From the NCBI RefSeq assembly GCF_000321225.1, contig NW_004450464.1, positions 1,347,032 to 1,411,031 on the forward strand: a stretch of DNA of 64,000 nt, given 5' to 3'. Below the pieces are notes generated by a model, which worked only from the letters and a program-made list of their open reading frames with translations, did no database searches and was not told the DNA's origin. Origin of the DNA: Odobenus rosmarus divergens. Lineage: Eukaryota > Chordata > Mammalia > Carnivora > Odobenidae. Both the position numbers and the translations under genes were made by a program. This document shows, in pieces, positions 22,935-36,189 of this stretch. Each line of letters opens with the position of its first letter. Positions within the stretch are counted from its first letter, which is position 1.

Positions 22935-24544
22935 ACTATACATTTAAGTTGATGATGGGCTGGACCAGAGAAAGCAAGCTCAAAGAGGTGGGAAAGATCA
23001 GATTTGAAAGCAAAGCTTGGTTCAGTCATCACTTAAAACAAGGTTGTACCACCTCACACTTTACTTAAATTCTTCCTAAAGGGTGGACATCATACAGATT
23101 ATGCAATATTGATCAATTTCAGCTGAATTTTAATAGTAAATAGAAACAATATTGGTGTGATGATCTTATCTATAGCACATTTCTTGCTTTCAAATTGCTT
23201 TGTTTTATATTTTAGGAACATTTTTGGGGGGGTGGGGAGGAAGCTCAATCTAGTCTTTTCACGATCTTTTGGTTTCCAAGATTTAGTTAATAAGGCCAAC
23301 TAATTCAGATAATTGATTCTTATAGCTGAAAATTTTGAGCTAATTATCCACCTAAATTGACCTTTCTGGTGTAATACTATTTGAATTGCTATACTCAGCT
23401 TATGTTTAATTATAGTATCTGACTATGTTTAATTATTGTATCTGCATAATGTTGAATGAGCTCCCATGTTTAATTATTGTTTCTGACTAATGTAAATACT
23501 CTTAAGTATCTCTGTCATTATGAGCTAAGCAACCTAAGCTCTGTGGGGTCTGTCCTTGGCCTGATGATTATCTAGACTCATCTTGCTCTATGGGCTCCTC
23601 TTGTATATTATGTGCCAGCCCCTGGCATTCTCTTAGTTCCCCTAATGCACAAAGCTGCTTCCTATCTTGAGGCTTCACAGCTGCCATTCCCCCTTCCACT
23701 CTGGTCTGTAGGGCTCAGCCATGACAGTAACTGAAGAACGATTTCTTCTCTGGTTTTCCAGGATGCTTTTTTCATGAACATTAGCATGTCATTGTGCACT
23801 TCTCCTTAATACCAGGTATTGCAGTTGTGGTGGTGGTTGTTTTGTGACGTGTTTATTTGATTTTATGCCACAAGCTGTACTTGTAACTCACCATCGTATA
23901 CTCTACAGCATCTGTTGAATGAAAGTAAATGAATGAATAAGTCTGAATGAGTGATTCAGTCCACCACAAAAATTAAACAATAAGCTTTTAGTTGCCAATA
24001 TTTTATACATATGGGTTTCTGAAGCTGTGGCATTAGCACAGTGACTGAAAAAAATACAAATGTAAATAAAAATCAGGAGGTAAAAAAAAAAGGCACAAGT
24101 GAAATGACAGATACAAGCCGATAGGGAGCTTGGAGAGGACTTTGGGACAGTTGTGAAGGGATAACCCGTGCCATTGGCAGTCAGATTCAATATTTTTAAC
24201 ACTCTGGATGCCAATGAATAATAAATTAAGCTCTTGCATCTAGCATGTTCTCAAATAGCTGAGGCAGTGGCAGCCTGGGAATACTAGTGTCAGGCAGATG
24301 GTTGGTTTACGGTCACGCAACAGAGCTCTGCTTAGATATCACCAAACCAAAGACCCAAATGTGTCTTTGCATATTTTCAAGAATATTCATTCAGTTATGC
24401 TCTTTCTAACATGTACCACTCTTTAAATAGTGTTATGTTAAAATATGTATGAATATAGAACAAGTCTAAGAGTAGTCTGGTTCAAAGAATCTCAGGAGAA
24501 ATTTGTACTTAAGATCCAAAATAAACTTGCAGCCAGCAGCTAAG
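22935..24544. other. Unannotated intron sequence
   Basis: Apart from the 23-bp tandem repeat at 23401, nothing is recognised. Confidence 0.5.
23401..23487 (+). repeat. 23-bp tandem repeat, about three copies
   Basis: Units start TATGTTTAATTATAGTATCT (23401), TATGTTTAATTATTGTATCT (23424) and, after an 18-base gap, CATGTTTAATTATTGTTTCT (23465). Confidence 0.85.
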
Positions 24545-24850
24545 AAATGTCTGTCAGAGTTAGGTGAGACTGTGTGTGGGCAGCCTCTAATATGGCCGCC
24601 AGGGATCCCTGCCTCCAGGATTCACACCCTTGTGTGACGCCCTCTGCTTGAGTGTAGGCTGGACTTACTGACTCAATTCTAATGGAAAGAAGATGGCAGA
24701 GAAGATGGGCTGTCACTTTAGTGATTTGGTTATAAAAAGACTGTGGCTTTGATCTTAGGTACTCTCCCTTGTTGTCTCTCACATCAGTCCCTCTCTGGAA
24801 AGCCAGTGGCCATGTTGTGACCGTGGCAATAGATGCAGACCGCCCCGTGA
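24545..24850 (+). repeat. Ancient interspersed repeat, family not named
   Basis: GCTGGACTTACTGACTCAAT, GGTTATAAAAAGACTGTGGC and AAAGCCAGTGGCCATGTTGT are consensus phrases of a common mammalian repeat, possibly an LTR of the MaLR/ERVL group. Confidence 0.5.
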
Positions 24851-24944
24851 GAACAAGCAAAGGTTATTTATTCAGAACTGGCTATGGCAAGAGAGTCTGT
24901 CACCGTTACTTAAGTGTGGGAGAGACTCAAAGGCCGGCAGAGGT

Positions 24945-25126
24945 GTGGGAAGACTTGACAGAGGGTAAAAAACGGAAAGGGACAGAGGGAGAAGGGGAGA
25001 GAACCCCAAGTAGACTCCACACTGAGCATGGAGCCTGACACAGGGTTTGACATCATGACCCCAAGATCACAATCCCAGCAGATTCCAAGAGTCAGAGTCT
25101 AACCAACTGCACCACCCAGGAACCCC
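24945..25126 (-). mobile_element. Degenerate carnivore SINE
   Basis: A diverged antisense copy is recognised by AGACTCCACACTGAGCATGG, ATGGAGCCTGACACAGGG and the end CACCACCCAGGAACCCC. The 3' (left) border is unclear, and no target-site duplication is visible. Confidence 0.7.
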
Positions 25127-25499
25127 AGGCACTCATTCTAGGAGAGGAATCCACTGGGCCTGTGGAACCTGAGTTCAGAAACCCTCCAGTTAGGATTAGG
25201 GAACTCTCCAGCCCTTTGTCATGGAGCTCCCACAATCACTTTCTGACATTTTTGCTTATTGCTGTGCCCTGATAAGTCAGTACTTATCCCACAATACTTT
25301 CTGTGGTACATATTATGGGGGAAAAAAGAGCACATATAGAGGGCTATAGACTGCAGGGTGAGTTATTATTTTAAATAGAGCTTCTGGAGAAAACCTCATT
25401 TGTGCAGCTTTGAAAGAGGGAGTTGGCCATGAGGACCCTTGGGGGAGAGAATTTCTGGTAAGAGGAAATAGCTAGGGGAAAGGCTCTCATGAAGAATGC

Positions 25500-26290
25500 A
25501 CTTGATGTGTTTAAAGAATGGTAAGGCTGCCAGCGTATCGTGTAGAATGAGAGATGGGGAGACTAAGGAAGGAGGAAGTAAGGAAAGTAATGAGGAATCC
25601 AATCATACAAGTCCTTGTGGGACTTTTTATGAACCTTGCTTTTTCTTTGAAGTGGGGAACTGAGATTGGTCAGCAATAAATTAACACAGTCTTATGTTTT
25701 AGAAATTTCACCATGCTGTTGTTTTGAGCGCAGTCTAGACATGTCTGGAATTCAGGAAAGATGTCTAGACTAGAGATATGCAGTTGGGAGTCATTAGCTC
25801 ACATACAGCATTTCAAGCCAGGAGACTGGATGACATCACCAAAAAGTGAGAGTAGCTGGAGAGGAGGACAGGGGCCTGGGCTTTCTAAAATTAGAAGGAG
25901 GGATGGAAGAGAGAAGCAGCAAAGGAGCCCGAGAAGGAACGGCCAGGGAGGCAGTAGGAAAAACCAAGAAAGTACAATGTACTGGAAATCAAGTAAAGAA
26001 AATGTATCCAGGAGCGGGGAAGACACAACTGTCAAATGCTGCGCCATAACACTTGTGATGGGGACTGAAATTCACCGGTGGATTTGGCAACCAGATGGAG
26101 GTCACCCGTCACATCTACAGGAGTCAACTTTGGTAGAGTAGAGGAGGCCAAAGCCTGACAGAAGTGAGTTGTACAGAGAAATGGAAAAGAGAATTGAAGA
26201 AAATGATAATGTGTAAATCTTGAATAATTTTGATACAGGAGAACTATCACAGTTGCAACAATTGAGGGTTGCAGCTGACAGCAAAATTAA
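25500..26290 (-). mobile_element. Old LINE-like repeat (L2/CR1 type suspected), antisense, second copy
   Basis: It shares ordered phrases with 5815-7370: TTGGGAGTCATTAGC, GAGCCCGAGAAGGAACGGCC, CAACCAGATGGAGGTCACCC. GGAAATCAAGTAAAGAAAAT and GTCAAATGCTG fit the same consensus. It is diverged, and the borders are approximate. Confidence 0.5.
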
Positions 26291-29200
26291 GGGTATGAAA
26301 AGAATTTAAAAATGTGTGTATTGAAGTAATAGTTCTCTTGCAAACCCTGCAGAGAGTTGGATTATCAAGTCTTTGCCTGGTTCTATTTTCTTTTTTCTTT
26401 TTTTTAACTTTTAGCCTTATTTTCTTCCATGCCTACTGTAGTCATCTGGGGGATTTTCATCTGGTCCTGTGTTATGTGTTATGACCTAGCATCTCACTAT
26501 GTTCATTATTACCATATCACCATCCCACTTTTGCCGTGCCATTTTCCTGCTTCATTGCTCTTGCCAGGTCTCTGTCTCATTCCAAAGCATACCATTTGCA
26601 ATGTCATTACCCTAGCTAGTTCCAGCCTTTAAGTGCCCCCCCCTCCTCGGTGCAGCTTGGCTATGGCTGTAAGCATGCTGGAACTTCAGCAACGCAAAGA
26701 GAAAGATGGGTAAACCAGACTGTGGGAGCAAACTAGAATTAGACAGGGCTCACCTGCAAGATGGGGCTACTGTTGTATGATGCACCATGTCCAAGATGTC
26801 GTGGAGGGCATAGCTCCCAGTCAGGATCTTCCAGGTGTCAGAGGCCTGAATTTGTAGGTAAACAATTGAAAACTTATGACTCATTCTCCCTACTGTAGCT
26901 CAGCGTGGTATACTGAATGTTTGGCTTAGGACAACAGATGATTTTAAAGACCCACATTTTGGGGAACTAAGATTCCTAAAATTCTGCCAGGTTCATTTCT
27001 CATTGATTTGGTTTTTATCTGCAGATGGAAGGCTTCTAGGCCAAGCATTAGTTGACTTTGTTATCTCATTCCATGCATGTACCAATATATATGTGTTCAT
27101 CTACATTATGAATATACCTATATTTCTTCTCTACAAATATATGTGTTTATTATGCTCCTATTTTTAGCATTTTTTTCTCCTGATTTTATTTTTTTTAAAT
27201 AATATAAAATTATTAAACTTGTTGACACTAGGATCTTGCTGCTGCAAAACAGTGTTAACCATTACTGATTCCAGGTAGATTTATGTATACTTACTATGAA
27301 CCAGGAACTGATTGTACAATTTGATGAGGAATATATTTTTATTTTTTGTAAAGAATCTCATGTTTTTTGATGAGAGGTGACTTAATGCACTAATATCACA
27401 CCTTATAAAACAGTGTTCTGGGGGCACCTGGGTGGCTCAGTCATTAAGCGTCTGCCTTCGGCTCAAGTCATGATCCCAGGACACTGGGATGGAGCCCCGC
27501 ATCCTGCTCCCGACTCAGCGGGAAGCCTGCTTCTTCCTCTCCCACTCCCCCTGCTTGTGTTCTTTGTCTTGCTGTGTCTCTCTCTGTCAAATAAATAAAT
27601 AAAAATCTTAAAACAAAAACAAAAACAAAACAGTGTTCTGTTTGCAATATAGTATGACTATGGCTTTTTATAAATTTGATGACATTTTAAGACGTAGCAC
27701 ACCTCAGCCAGGTTAATCATACTAGGAAAGATCAGATGCCTGTAGTCACATGCTGATTGCTCATCTCCTGTTTCAGCCAGAGGGAAATTCCTCAGAAGCT
27801 TCCTATAAAATCATGCCATTGACCTCCTCCGTAAAGTGTCTCTCCCTAGGTTGTTCTATTTATTAGTCTTTTGTTAAATCCATACATTTATTTATTGTGA
27901 CTCTAAAAATTATTTAGCATTAACCCTAGTATTGTATCATAATTGTATTTTCTTTCTTGTACAACTTTTTATTTTATCTGGAGTTAATAATTGCCTCATT
28001 TTTCAACTTGTTTAGTTTTCCTAGAACCCATGGCTAAGTGTTCTCACATCTGCAACAGTACTGTGAAAGCATTTATCCCTTAGTGGTGGATTTTCCCTTG
28101 TGTTTCATGCTACACATGTCACCTCCATGACTACCTATTTTAAAATGCTTTATTTTTCTGTTTTGAGTTCTATTTGGTTTACTTGCGACTCTCAGAAGTA
28201 AAATTATTGTCCAGTTTTCCTTTTCCAAGTTCTAAGTGATGATGTTTTTCTAATTTATACCTTCTCTCTAAACAGATTCTCTTATTTTATATTTACATGA
28301 CTGGCATCACTAAACATTTCATGTAAGTTTTTGCAAAAATCAGGACCTCACATTCCATGTTCTACATTGAGACCGGTATCTGCATTTTGCTTCGATTTTA
28401 TGGTGACTGAGACATACCTCTTTGGTGTTTGTCGTTTTTTCACTGTTCCAACTTTGCATTTACCCAGCTATCCAGAGATGATACTAAACCAGTCCATTAA
28501 CCACAGGCTTTGCTTATCATCCTCCACCTGTGGATCCTTCAAGACACCAATCACGTGCTTTCTGCAATTGATGCACATTTTCTGAAACTGAGCTGTAAGG
28601 TCCTCTCTTCATTCTCATATTATGCATGTAGTTAATTGGTATTTTGATTGAACCAGCAGAAGTGTAAAAATGCCTATGAATCAAAGGAAATTATTCTCAT
28701 TAGGTATGAAACAAAGAAAGCAGTGGTTTCAAGAACAAATATTATTCAAAAATATTCTCATTAAAAGAAATTGCTCTCTCTGGTATAATAAAATTCTTCT
28801 AAAGAGAAACATCTGGCAGAATCATATAACTTGCTTTAGCATAACATTTGGGATGAATTAAGTTGCTTCGTGTCAGAAAATGCTTTCAAGGCTTCTCAGT
28901 ATTTTTCTTCATTTCAACTTATCTATGTCTCACAGTTCTCCAATTAGATCATTTTTTACTTCGTATTTCTTTAAAGGCATCACATTATGAATATTGCATA
29001 GAAGTTACAGTCCCTTGAAGGTTAGAAATATTGCTAAGTGGCATTAGTTCAAGCCTGTTTGTGGAATGTGCAAGTTTCTCTGTGCTGGATTCACCTGCAG
29101 TTTTCTGTATGAGTAAGTGGGAAGGGTGAACTACCAATACTAAGAAAAATGAGCCGTGGAAGTGGACAGACACCGAGAAAAAGACAGACAGTTCAGCTCA

Positions 29201-29449
29201 TGTGTTCACTCACCACCCGTGTGTCACCCTCATATCACCCAACATTTGAGCACCATTGAGTTAATTCTTACGGTGTTGGAGAAGCATTAAAGTTACCCTT
29301 GTCAATGGGTCTTCAAGTTGGAAGGAATTTCAGAGGTCATTTCATCCTCTAGATGCTTCACCGTCTAGATCAGTTGTTTAAATGACTCCTCTAATAGGGC
29401 ACCTGTTACTTTTCAAGGAAACCCACTCCATTTTCCGAAAGCTTTTATT
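26291..29449. other. Unannotated intron sequence around one SINE
   Basis: Outside the SINE at 27421-27626 I recognise no gene and no repeat that I would name. Confidence 0.5.
27421..27626 (+). mobile_element. Carnivore SINE (tRNA-derived)
   Basis: Sense copy beginning GGGGCACCTGGGTGGCTCAG and ending CAAATAAATAAATAAAAATC plus a CAAAAA-rich tail. The perfect 14-bp duplication AAAACAGTGTTCTG lies at 27407-27420 and 27627-27640. Confidence 0.96.
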
Positions 29450-29465
29450 AAAGATAGGCCTTCTG

Positions 29466-29680
29466 GATAGCGGGAGGGGAAGAATGAAGGGGGGAAAATG
29501 GGAGGCGGAGACGAGCCATGAGAGACTATGGACTCTGAGAAACAAACTGAGGGTTCTAGAGGGGAGGGGAGTGGGGGGATAGGTTAGCCTGGTGATGGGT
29601 ATTAAAGAGGGCACGTATTGCGTGGAGCACTGGGTGTAATGTATGGTGATTAACATAACAATAAAAAATTAAAAAAAAAT
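29466..29680 (+). mobile_element. 5'-truncated young LINE-1 3' end
   Basis: A 215-bp LINE-1 3' UTR piece (GAGACTATGGACTCTGAGAA, GTGGAGCACTGGGTGTAATG, TATGGTGATTAACATAACAA) ends in AATAAAAAATTAAAAAAAAAT. A perfect 16-bp target duplication AAAGATAGGCCTTCTG lies at 29450-29465 and 29681-29696. The intact duplication and tail suggest recent insertion. Confidence 0.95.
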
Positions 29681-30149
29681 AAAGATAGGCCTTCTGTTTC
29701 CATGTTGTCTTTCCAGATCTAGAAAATTCTTTGAACCCATCTTCTCTATAAGGGCCTTTAAGTTTCTGAAGGCAATTTCCACATATCCCCTAAATATTTT
29801 TGCAGTGATATGTGCATTGCACTGTAAGAAACCTTAAGGGTAGAGAAAGGGTGATACCATTACCTCTCCGGAGAAGGTGTTGGAAAAAATGGAAATAGTA
29901 TGAGTTCTAGATCAAATATTAGGCCTAGAACTCCAGTATTTATAAACTGTGGGACACAATTTTTTGAAATATCTTTAATTGTGGATAGTATTTCTACTAA
30001 TTTAGCTAGGAAATTTTAAAAAAGATTTTATGCTGAAAGTACTTAACATATCTGGAGTAAAGTCACACGTAGTAATTTTTTTTTTTTTTCAATAGACACA
30101 GGCTTAAGCGTAGAGGGCATGATTAACTACGAATGAATTGCCATAGATC

Positions 30150-30300
30150 TTTACTACTCATGTGGTGCTTAGGCTGCCAGCACTGACATCAACTTGGGAA
30201 CGTGTCAGACAAGCAGAATTTCAGACCTTACCCCAGACCCACTGAATCGTACACTTATTTAGCAATAGCCCGAGGTGATTTGTACACAAGCACTGGCATT
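30150..30300 (+). mobile_element. MER5-like fragment
   Basis: AAGCAGAATTTCAGACCTTA, CCCCAGACCCACTGAATC and GAGGTGATTTGTACACAAG resemble the MER5 core, with high divergence. Confidence 0.45.
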
Positions 30301-30929
30301 TATTAGAGACAAGTAATTGAAAGCCAGAAAATAGAAAAGTCACGAGTGTAACTGAGAAACTTCTTTAGAATGTGGGGGCCAGGTAGGTGAGGAGGAGGTT
30401 CGGAATCCTTCTCTGTTGGAGGACTAGCAGTTGCCAATTCCCAGATGTGAAAATTACTCAGGACAGTGAAGAGACTGATGTAATATTAATGATGCCTGTT
30501 AGGGAACAGGACAGGAGGCTAAAGGAACTTGAAAATTAAGTACAGGTTTTATATCTGATGTGGTAAGAAACATTGTTCTTGAGCTTGTGACGAGGTTGAA
30601 GAAGTGCTTGAGGTTTACAACTCTGCATAAATTGGACCATACTAGAAAATAAACAAAAAAAAGGAATTTATACGAAGTAAATCCAGACAGGACATTATAA
30701 GCCCCTGGTCTAGAATGGTGGAGCAAAACCACCATTCTTCAATTCCTCAGTTCATTTTATTACCAATATTTTTATTCCACAAAAAATGATCTTATACATA
30801 TATTGTATTTTTATGGATTGGTGAACCTATTTGTAGGAAATGTGTTCCCAGGACTGTTATTTCTTGTTCAAAAGTATTGGGTTTTTGTTTATTTGTTTTG
30901 CTTTAGATGGTTGTTTTTAGTTTGATTTT

Positions 30930-32500
30930 CAAAAAGGATGAAGGGGTTCTATTTTCACCAGCAGCAGAAGATAGTACAATTTCTTTGAAAATACTAACAG
31001 CAGCAGATCATAATTCTTTAATTTTTGTCAGTCTAGTGGATGTAAAGTGATACTTCCTCATCATTTTCATTTGTATTGCCATAACCCAGATTTTTTCCCT
31101 TGGATATTTAAATGTAGCCTTCTGTGAGTTTTCTTTTCACAGCCTTTGTCTATATTGTCTTTATTGTTAACAGTTGGAAAATGTTCTCTGAATATCCTTA
31201 ATATTAACAATTTTCTATCTTCTACTCTACAGAGAATGTTTCCCAGTTTACTGATGATCATTTAACTAAGTTGGGGTATATTCTGTTAGGCAAAAGCAGT
31301 TAACACTCTTTATAAGCAAATATATATTTCTTTTCTTTGACATTTTTGGATCTTCCATCTCGACTACAAAGTCCCAATTTCTAGTTGAATATGTGGTGTC
31401 TTAAATTTTCTCCTAAAATCTGTTTTATTGTTTTTATATTATTAAATCTTTAATACCAATAAAAATTATTATTTTGATGTGGGGCACACATCCAACCTTC
31501 TTATAGATGTGTAGCCAATTACATAATTATTACTTTTGAAATAGCCTCCTGCCAGATTTATCATTTATTGTATTCCATAAATGTCAGAACCTATTTTCTG
31601 GGCCCTCCATTATTTTCCTGTTTTTTGATCTCATCTTATGCTAATACCATGTGCTTTGTATTTTGTATAGTATTTTAATATTTAGTAAGGTTAGCCCCTT
31701 TCAGTGTCTGTCTTTTTTATCTTTTGGGGGACGACTATTAGACATTCAATTAAAAAACATAATTTTAATTGAAGTTGCATTTAATTTATGTATTAGTTTT
31801 AGAATAATTGATGTTATGGTATTAAATATCCCCATGGTATGTTTTTCCATTTATTCATATTCTGTTTTATATCATTTAATAGGTATAGTTAAACATTTTT
31901 TTTTGCCCATATCGCTAACTTTATTCTAAATATTCTAGCATTTTATCTATGGAAGCAAGGAGGAAAAATGTATATTCTCCATTTTCTGTATCTAAATAAA
32001 TAGTGCTGTGTTCCAGGCATGCTTGGGGTTTCCTTCTTTAACATATCTCTAGCACATTTCCAGCCTATCTCAGTTTTTTGGCCTGAACCTCTTGGTTTTT
32101 TTTTTTTTTTAAGTATAAAATCACATAATACTTTATTTCTTTTCCAATTCAGTTGACTATTCAAAACAATTTTGCATGTAAATGGTGATGATATGCATTA
32201 TTGTTTTGTTCCTGACTTAAAAGAAATGGCTTTAGCATTTCACCGTTCTACGTTTGCTGTTTGTTTTAGAGGACCAGTCTATCATTTTTAAGTAGAGCTC
32301 TTCCATTCCTAATGTATCCAGAGTTTTAATAACTTACAATGATGGAATTTTATCAAATGCCTTCTGTGCATCTATTGGTGTGGTCATGTGACTTTTTAAG
32401 CTGTTGACATCATTGATTATGATAGTAAATTTATTTTCCTTTAACCATCCTTGCCCCCCTGAATAAATATTTGCTCTTTAATGTCTTATGTATTTTATAG
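30930..32500 (-). mobile_element. Long old LINE-1 fragment (L1M/HAL1-like), antisense
   Basis: Successive antisense ORF2-like phrases occur in the right order: TCAGTCTAGTGGATGTAAAG, TCATTTTCATTTGTATTGCC, TTCTTTTCACAGCCTTTGTC, ATGCTAATACCATGTGC, ATCAAATGCCTTCTGTGCAT and CATCTATTGGTGTGGTCATG. It is heavily diverged, with gaps. Borders are approximate. Confidence 0.65.
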
Positions 32501-32859
32501 TATGCTAATTCTAGTTATGACATAATTACATTAACTACAAGTAACTGGTTACGAACATAAGTACATTTGTCTGCTCTTTCATTCCGTGTCATATTTCCCA
32601 CCATAATAATGATTCCTCTCAATTTAAACTAAAATTATAGATAGTAGGTTTGTGAAACAGGACAATCCCAGATGAGTGGTACCAGCTTGGTGTTGACCAG
32701 GGACCAGAGATTGGGCTGAAAGTCCCAGCTGCCAGATGCGTAGGTGGGCGGTGTGGGGTGATTCTCTAGGTCCACCTGGGATCCATAGCCAAAGCCTCAT
32801 TCCTCATAGTGTCTGCCGCTGTGGAGGCTTACGTGTACGAATGGGCCAAGGAACACAGC

Positions 32860-33500
32860 GTCTCGGTGCACTGCTAGGTCAGCTCCTCCGGTCGCGGAGG
32901 CGGCTCGGGTTGGGACGGCGCGTCTGGGAGTGCAGGTAGTGGAGCGCGTGCGCAGTGAGCCCTGTGAGGTGCATTTGTCCTGGCTTAGCCCGGAGCTGTT
33001 CCGCGGGAGAATGTATTCCAGCAGAGCCCTGAGAACTCGGAGATCCCAGCACACCTCGTCTAAGCTCCTCACCTTTCTCTGTGGGATGGGGACGTGGGTG
33101 GGAGGGGAGGTCTTTTTCTTTTCTTCTTTGTTCTCTTGTTTCCTCTTTTCTACCACTTTGTGTCGGGCTTCGTTAGTCCTATTTGATGGCTTTATTAAGT
33201 GAACTGTGAAGGCTTCTACCTTTCACTGGAGTGGAGAATAGAAATATCTGCTGTTGAGGTATTAGCTGGGACTCGTGTGAAGTCAGCTGATTCTGGATCC
33301 TGTGTTCGGCTTTCTTTTTTACGTGAAGCCATGCCTGAATCCAGACTCCGCCATCATGAGGGCATGTCGTGCGCTGTGCACAAAAGCGCAGTCTGAGCCC
33401 CTTTCCGCGAAGGCACCTCCCTCTGCGGCAAGTGGACGCAGCATTCAGCCGGGGCTTTGCTCTCCAAAGACTACGGCTCCGGTGTGGATCAGGATGTACT
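32860..33500. promoter_or_regulatory. Isolated CpG-rich segment in the intron (CpG-island candidate)
   Basis: The core 32870-33060 has 17 CpG dinucleotides by my count, in a region with GC-rich words such as CTCCGGTCGCGGAGGCGGCT and GGACGGCGCGTC. About a dozen more lie in 33305-33482. The rest of the intron is almost devoid of CpG. No coding homology is recognised, and the open frames on both strands here look like by-products of high GC. It may be a promoter of a nested non-coding transcript or an old GC-rich insert. Confidence 0.5.
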
Positions 33501-36189
33501 TTTCCCTGTTTCCTGCAAAGCTCCAGTATCAGCCAGCAGCACAGAGCAGGAGCCAAATGCAATTGTGCAAGCTGTTTCGTTTCCCTGAGCCTGTTTCCTT
33601 ATCTGTTAAATGAGTTGTTTTGTGCCACCTACTTCTCACTCCAAATTCTCAAATTCATAGGTAACAGTTATGGAAACATTTAACACTATTTTTAAATGTA
33701 TTTGTCACTTAATGATACTTTTTTGTTATTCACATTTTAGAAGAATCTTAGAATATATCCAAATATTTTCTTGTTATTTCGACCTCTTTTGATACACTTT
33801 CTAAAAATAAAAAAAGACTGAAATGTCAGGGGAATAAATTACCGTTGTCAAAAATAAAAATTCCTGATCATAATAACAATTTAAAAGTCCAGTTGCGTCT
33901 TGTTAATCATTAACTTATCTATGGAAAAACCTTTGACATCCAGCTAACTTTATATATAAGTACTGAAATAGGAAATGTTTAATAACTATAACTTAATCAT
34001 TGTCCTCTATCTTTGTAAATGAAGGCAGTAATTGTGGTGGCATTTTCTAACAAGGAGAATTCAACCAATCCATTTTTATAAAGGGAAAATAGGCTTCAGG
34101 GTAAAGAGCACACATTGATTAACTACTTAATACACCATTGGCTTTACAAGGCCTAACAGAGGAGTACTTTCAAATGATAGTGCCTAAATTAAAAAAAAAA
34201 AAAGTATTGCACAATCCTGCATAGTAATTACAAATGCATACAAGGAAACTTGGCAATTGTGCTTGGAATATGCACCAAGAGATATTGTGATGTGTGGTCC
34301 TGTATGGTCATTAGAATGTGTGTGAATTGGCAGGGGGTGGGGGAGCTGACTTGTGTATCTGTGGCCCCCAGCAGTCACTCAGCATCTTGTTTCAGTGGTA
34401 TAAACAAAAGTCCATTGCAGCCACACTGCCAGCAACAGCCAGACTTGATGTGGTTTGTTCACAGGACCATGATACCATCCAAACGGTGACAGCAATCGCA
34501 GGGAATAATGTTAAGTGAGTCAGACCGTGATTTCAATTCCTAGACAAATTAGAGAAAGCATTCTCTGATAGAGTTGTGAATGAATGTTTAAGATGCAGTG
34601 GGAGGACAGTGAACAGACGCTAATTTAAATGAGGAACTTCCCAGAATAAAGATTTTAACAGCTCTGCTTGTTAATTAACATATATTCCACTGGCGGTCTA
34701 AGAAAAAAACCTCATTGTACACGCTACAGGAAGAGCTAGAGAAGGAATTAGTAGTACTTTACTGAGATGTTTGTTCTGCCAGTGAAATGGCAGAATAAAA
34801 CAAGGATAGAGGTTCATCAAAACTGAAACGAAAGTGATTTTTTCTAGGGGGAAGGTAGATCAAAGAAGGGGGTTATTCATCATCTCTGGATTGTGTATTA
34901 AGTGTCTGTAGAAGTGACACTTCCATCAAAATTAGACTAAAGTTTCCTTTCAAGGCCAGACATTGTCACGGAAGGATCAACCATCCATTGTGACCCTGAG
35001 CCTGAGAGGAAGAGATGTATCTGCTCGTGTATGGCTTTGAAAGTGAGAATCTCATGTGGAACTTGATGATTAATACATCTTTTAAAAATCTGTATTCCAT
35101 TTTTGTCAGTAAGTTGTATTAAGCCCATCACATATGCCCGTGGTTTTATTAGGCACTGAATGAATCCAGAGTAAAGAAAGGATGACTGCAGAGGAGTTGT
35201 ACTAGAATGGGTTTCCTGCAAGAACTGGGTTATGTGTTAATGTTTGTAAGGACTGTGAAGGGAGATCCATCGATGAATGTAGAATCACCTGTTGGCGCTT
35301 TGACAACTGGTACAGTGGGGACCCGAGATACAAAGCTTTCAGTGCCAGGAAATCACTTTGATTTGCTCTTTGACAATAGAGAAACATCCTATGCTTCAGA
35401 GAGTGAATGTGCATAGCAGTGTTTGGTGATTATTAATCTCTTAGTGTCCTTTGTGGATTGGAATGAGGTGCAAGTTCAGGGTTGAGCCTGTGGCAAAGAT
35501 TGAGGAGATGGATGTATAGACAGGGCCGGTGGCCCTAACACAAAAGATTTTAAAAATTGACAAAATGGTATAAAGCAGGTGAAAGACAATGCTAATGTTA
35601 GTGTAGGATAGTCAGGAGTAGGAGATAAGAATCAGGTCATTTTCCAAGATTAAAGCAAAACAAAATCTTACTGAAAAAAGAACACAATATATCCTATCTA
35701 ATAAAAAAAAAAAAAATCAGTGATTCTCAACTAGAAGAGAAGGTGGCTGCAGGACCCCAGCTGCCTACTGTCAGTCTTGGTGTTTTCTCCTCTGATGAAC
35801 TTCAGTCACTAAGTTTGAATGCTCAGAACCTCAGTTTTTGTTGGTGTCTGAGGTGATGCTCACTTGAGGGTGTGTGTTCAACTGTGGAATACGACATAAT
35901 TTCTGAGACTATTCTTCAGCCCCCAAGAGCAGAGCTTTACCATGATTATCTTTCCCAGACTGCAGACAGTTCTGAAAAATGAACCAGCTTGACATGAAAT
36001 TGCCAAAATATTTCCTTCTGTGATAAAACTGATAGGATTACAAACCAACTCCATTCCTCTCCTCTAGCCGAAGCACACACAGAGGCACTGTGTGAGATGG
36101 CTAGTGTTTGGTATCATTTGGTATTACTTACTTAAATTTGGCCTTGGTAAACAATTAAGCAAATCCCAAGAGGTGATCACAAAGGAGAG
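33501..36189. other. Unannotated intron sequence
   Basis: TTTCCTTATCTGTTAAATGA near 33597 suggests a MIR remnant. The remainder, including 34560-34720 with TTGTTAATTAACATATATTC, looks unique. No gene is seen. Confidence 0.45.

Noticed and set aside
32797..33683. Open frames of 90-127 codons on both strands in the CpG-rich segment
   Set aside because: Frames overlap on both strands, no domain is recognised, and high GC lowers stop frequency. A non-coding explanation is simpler.
35700..35760. CAGTGATTCTCAAC as the terminal repeat of a hAT element
   Set aside because: Only one end is convincing; the downstream sequence does not follow a family that I recognise.
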